A program made the translations under genes and the position numbers. From Flaccisagitta enflata (taxonomy: Eukaryota; Chaetognatha; Sagittoidea; Aphragmophora): a stretch of DNA of 64,000 nucleotides. Below, piece after piece: positions 63,663 through 64,000 of the stretch. The DNA is taken from the NCBI GenBank assembly GCA_965153355.1, contig OZ231127.1:92132001-92196000 (forward strand), read 5' to 3'. Within the stretch, counting starts at the first letter, position 1; each line of letters starts with the position of its first letter. The notes beneath the pieces are model-generated. The model saw nothing but the letters and a program-made list of their open reading frames with translations, did not search any database and had not been told where the DNA came from.

Positions 63663-64000
63663 GAGTCAAGAAGTCTTTGTGGATTGTTTTAAAAGACTGA
63701 ATTCATGGGGAATATTATCTGCATCTTTTTTGAGAGCTCTACTAGCAGTATGCATTTCAAGTCTTGATCATAAAGGGGGTCAGTAGATCTCCTTTAAAGT
63801 TGCAAATCAAGTAAGAAGCCTAAAGAATCGCAGTTTTATTTCATTTTCCTTAGTCTTTATGAAGCACTTGCCACATGGAAGTCTATTCTGTACTCCTGAG
63901 CTTATCCATTGTCCCCCACCTAAAACCATACTATAAATCTATCTCATGAATGTATTAGTTAAATCTATTCCATAATTTGTAAAAAAAAAATATCTTTTTT
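63663..64000. other. AT-rich end of window, nothing recognised
   Basis: No long frame, repeat or element end seen. Confidence 0.5.

Overview
This is eukaryotic, almost certainly invertebrate animal, nuclear DNA. Genes have GT-AG introns, one gene encodes a metazoan-style HEPN-NACHT-kelch protein, a LINE reverse-transcriptase tail is present, and there are short TTAGGG-like tracts. No phylum can be assigned from the sequence alone. The window is dominated by microsatellites (mostly CT, GT, TTTC, TTG, ATC) and short non-autonomous mobile elements; clear coding sequence is a small fraction.

Positions 1-13540: a large inverted duplication with its centre near 7750. The left arm carries the last nine exons (1908-7273) of an F-box/LRR-like gene. 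The right arm (about 7780-13540) is a degraded mirror image in which exons are broken and microsatellites have collapsed. An outer block of about 1.2 kb (443-1700 against 12040-13213) is nearly identical. This mix looks as much like a fold-back read left in an assembly as like a true duplication.

Positions 13540-47900: repeats, with a possible first exon (minus, 16233-16328) next to a CpG-rich block and several possible terminal exons (23969, 32242, 33954). About 30 full or partial copies of one short element family occur from 336 to 60058. Most share a head like AACAAGGCCGGATACACGGC and a core of GACC/GACGGAC repeats, and end in a hairpin just before CTAA. The hairpin sequence differs between subtypes, but the motif near the opposite end changes with it, so base pairing between the two ends is kept. 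This resembles Helentron/HINE-type elements. TA-flanked fold-back MITEs, a hAT-like element with a perfect 8-bp target duplication, and a LINE 3' fragment also occur here.

Positions 48021-52292 (minus): the main gene, an uninterrupted reading frame of 1423 codons. It encodes a Ser/Thr-rich tandem-repeat N-terminus, a DZIP3-type HEPN domain with an RNSFAH motif, a heptad-repeat coiled coil, a NACHT ATPase, 49 consecutive Gln all encoded by CAA, and a C-terminal kelch propeller. By analogy with NLR/STAND proteins it could be an innate immune switch with a nuclease effector and a propeller sensor.

Positions 52293-64000: an inverted duplicated exon (53281-53380 against about 53770-53865), a 188-bp direct duplication, a convincing terminal exon on plus (56190-56413), another possible one on minus (57120-57181), more element copies, and purine-rich and tandem repeats to the end.
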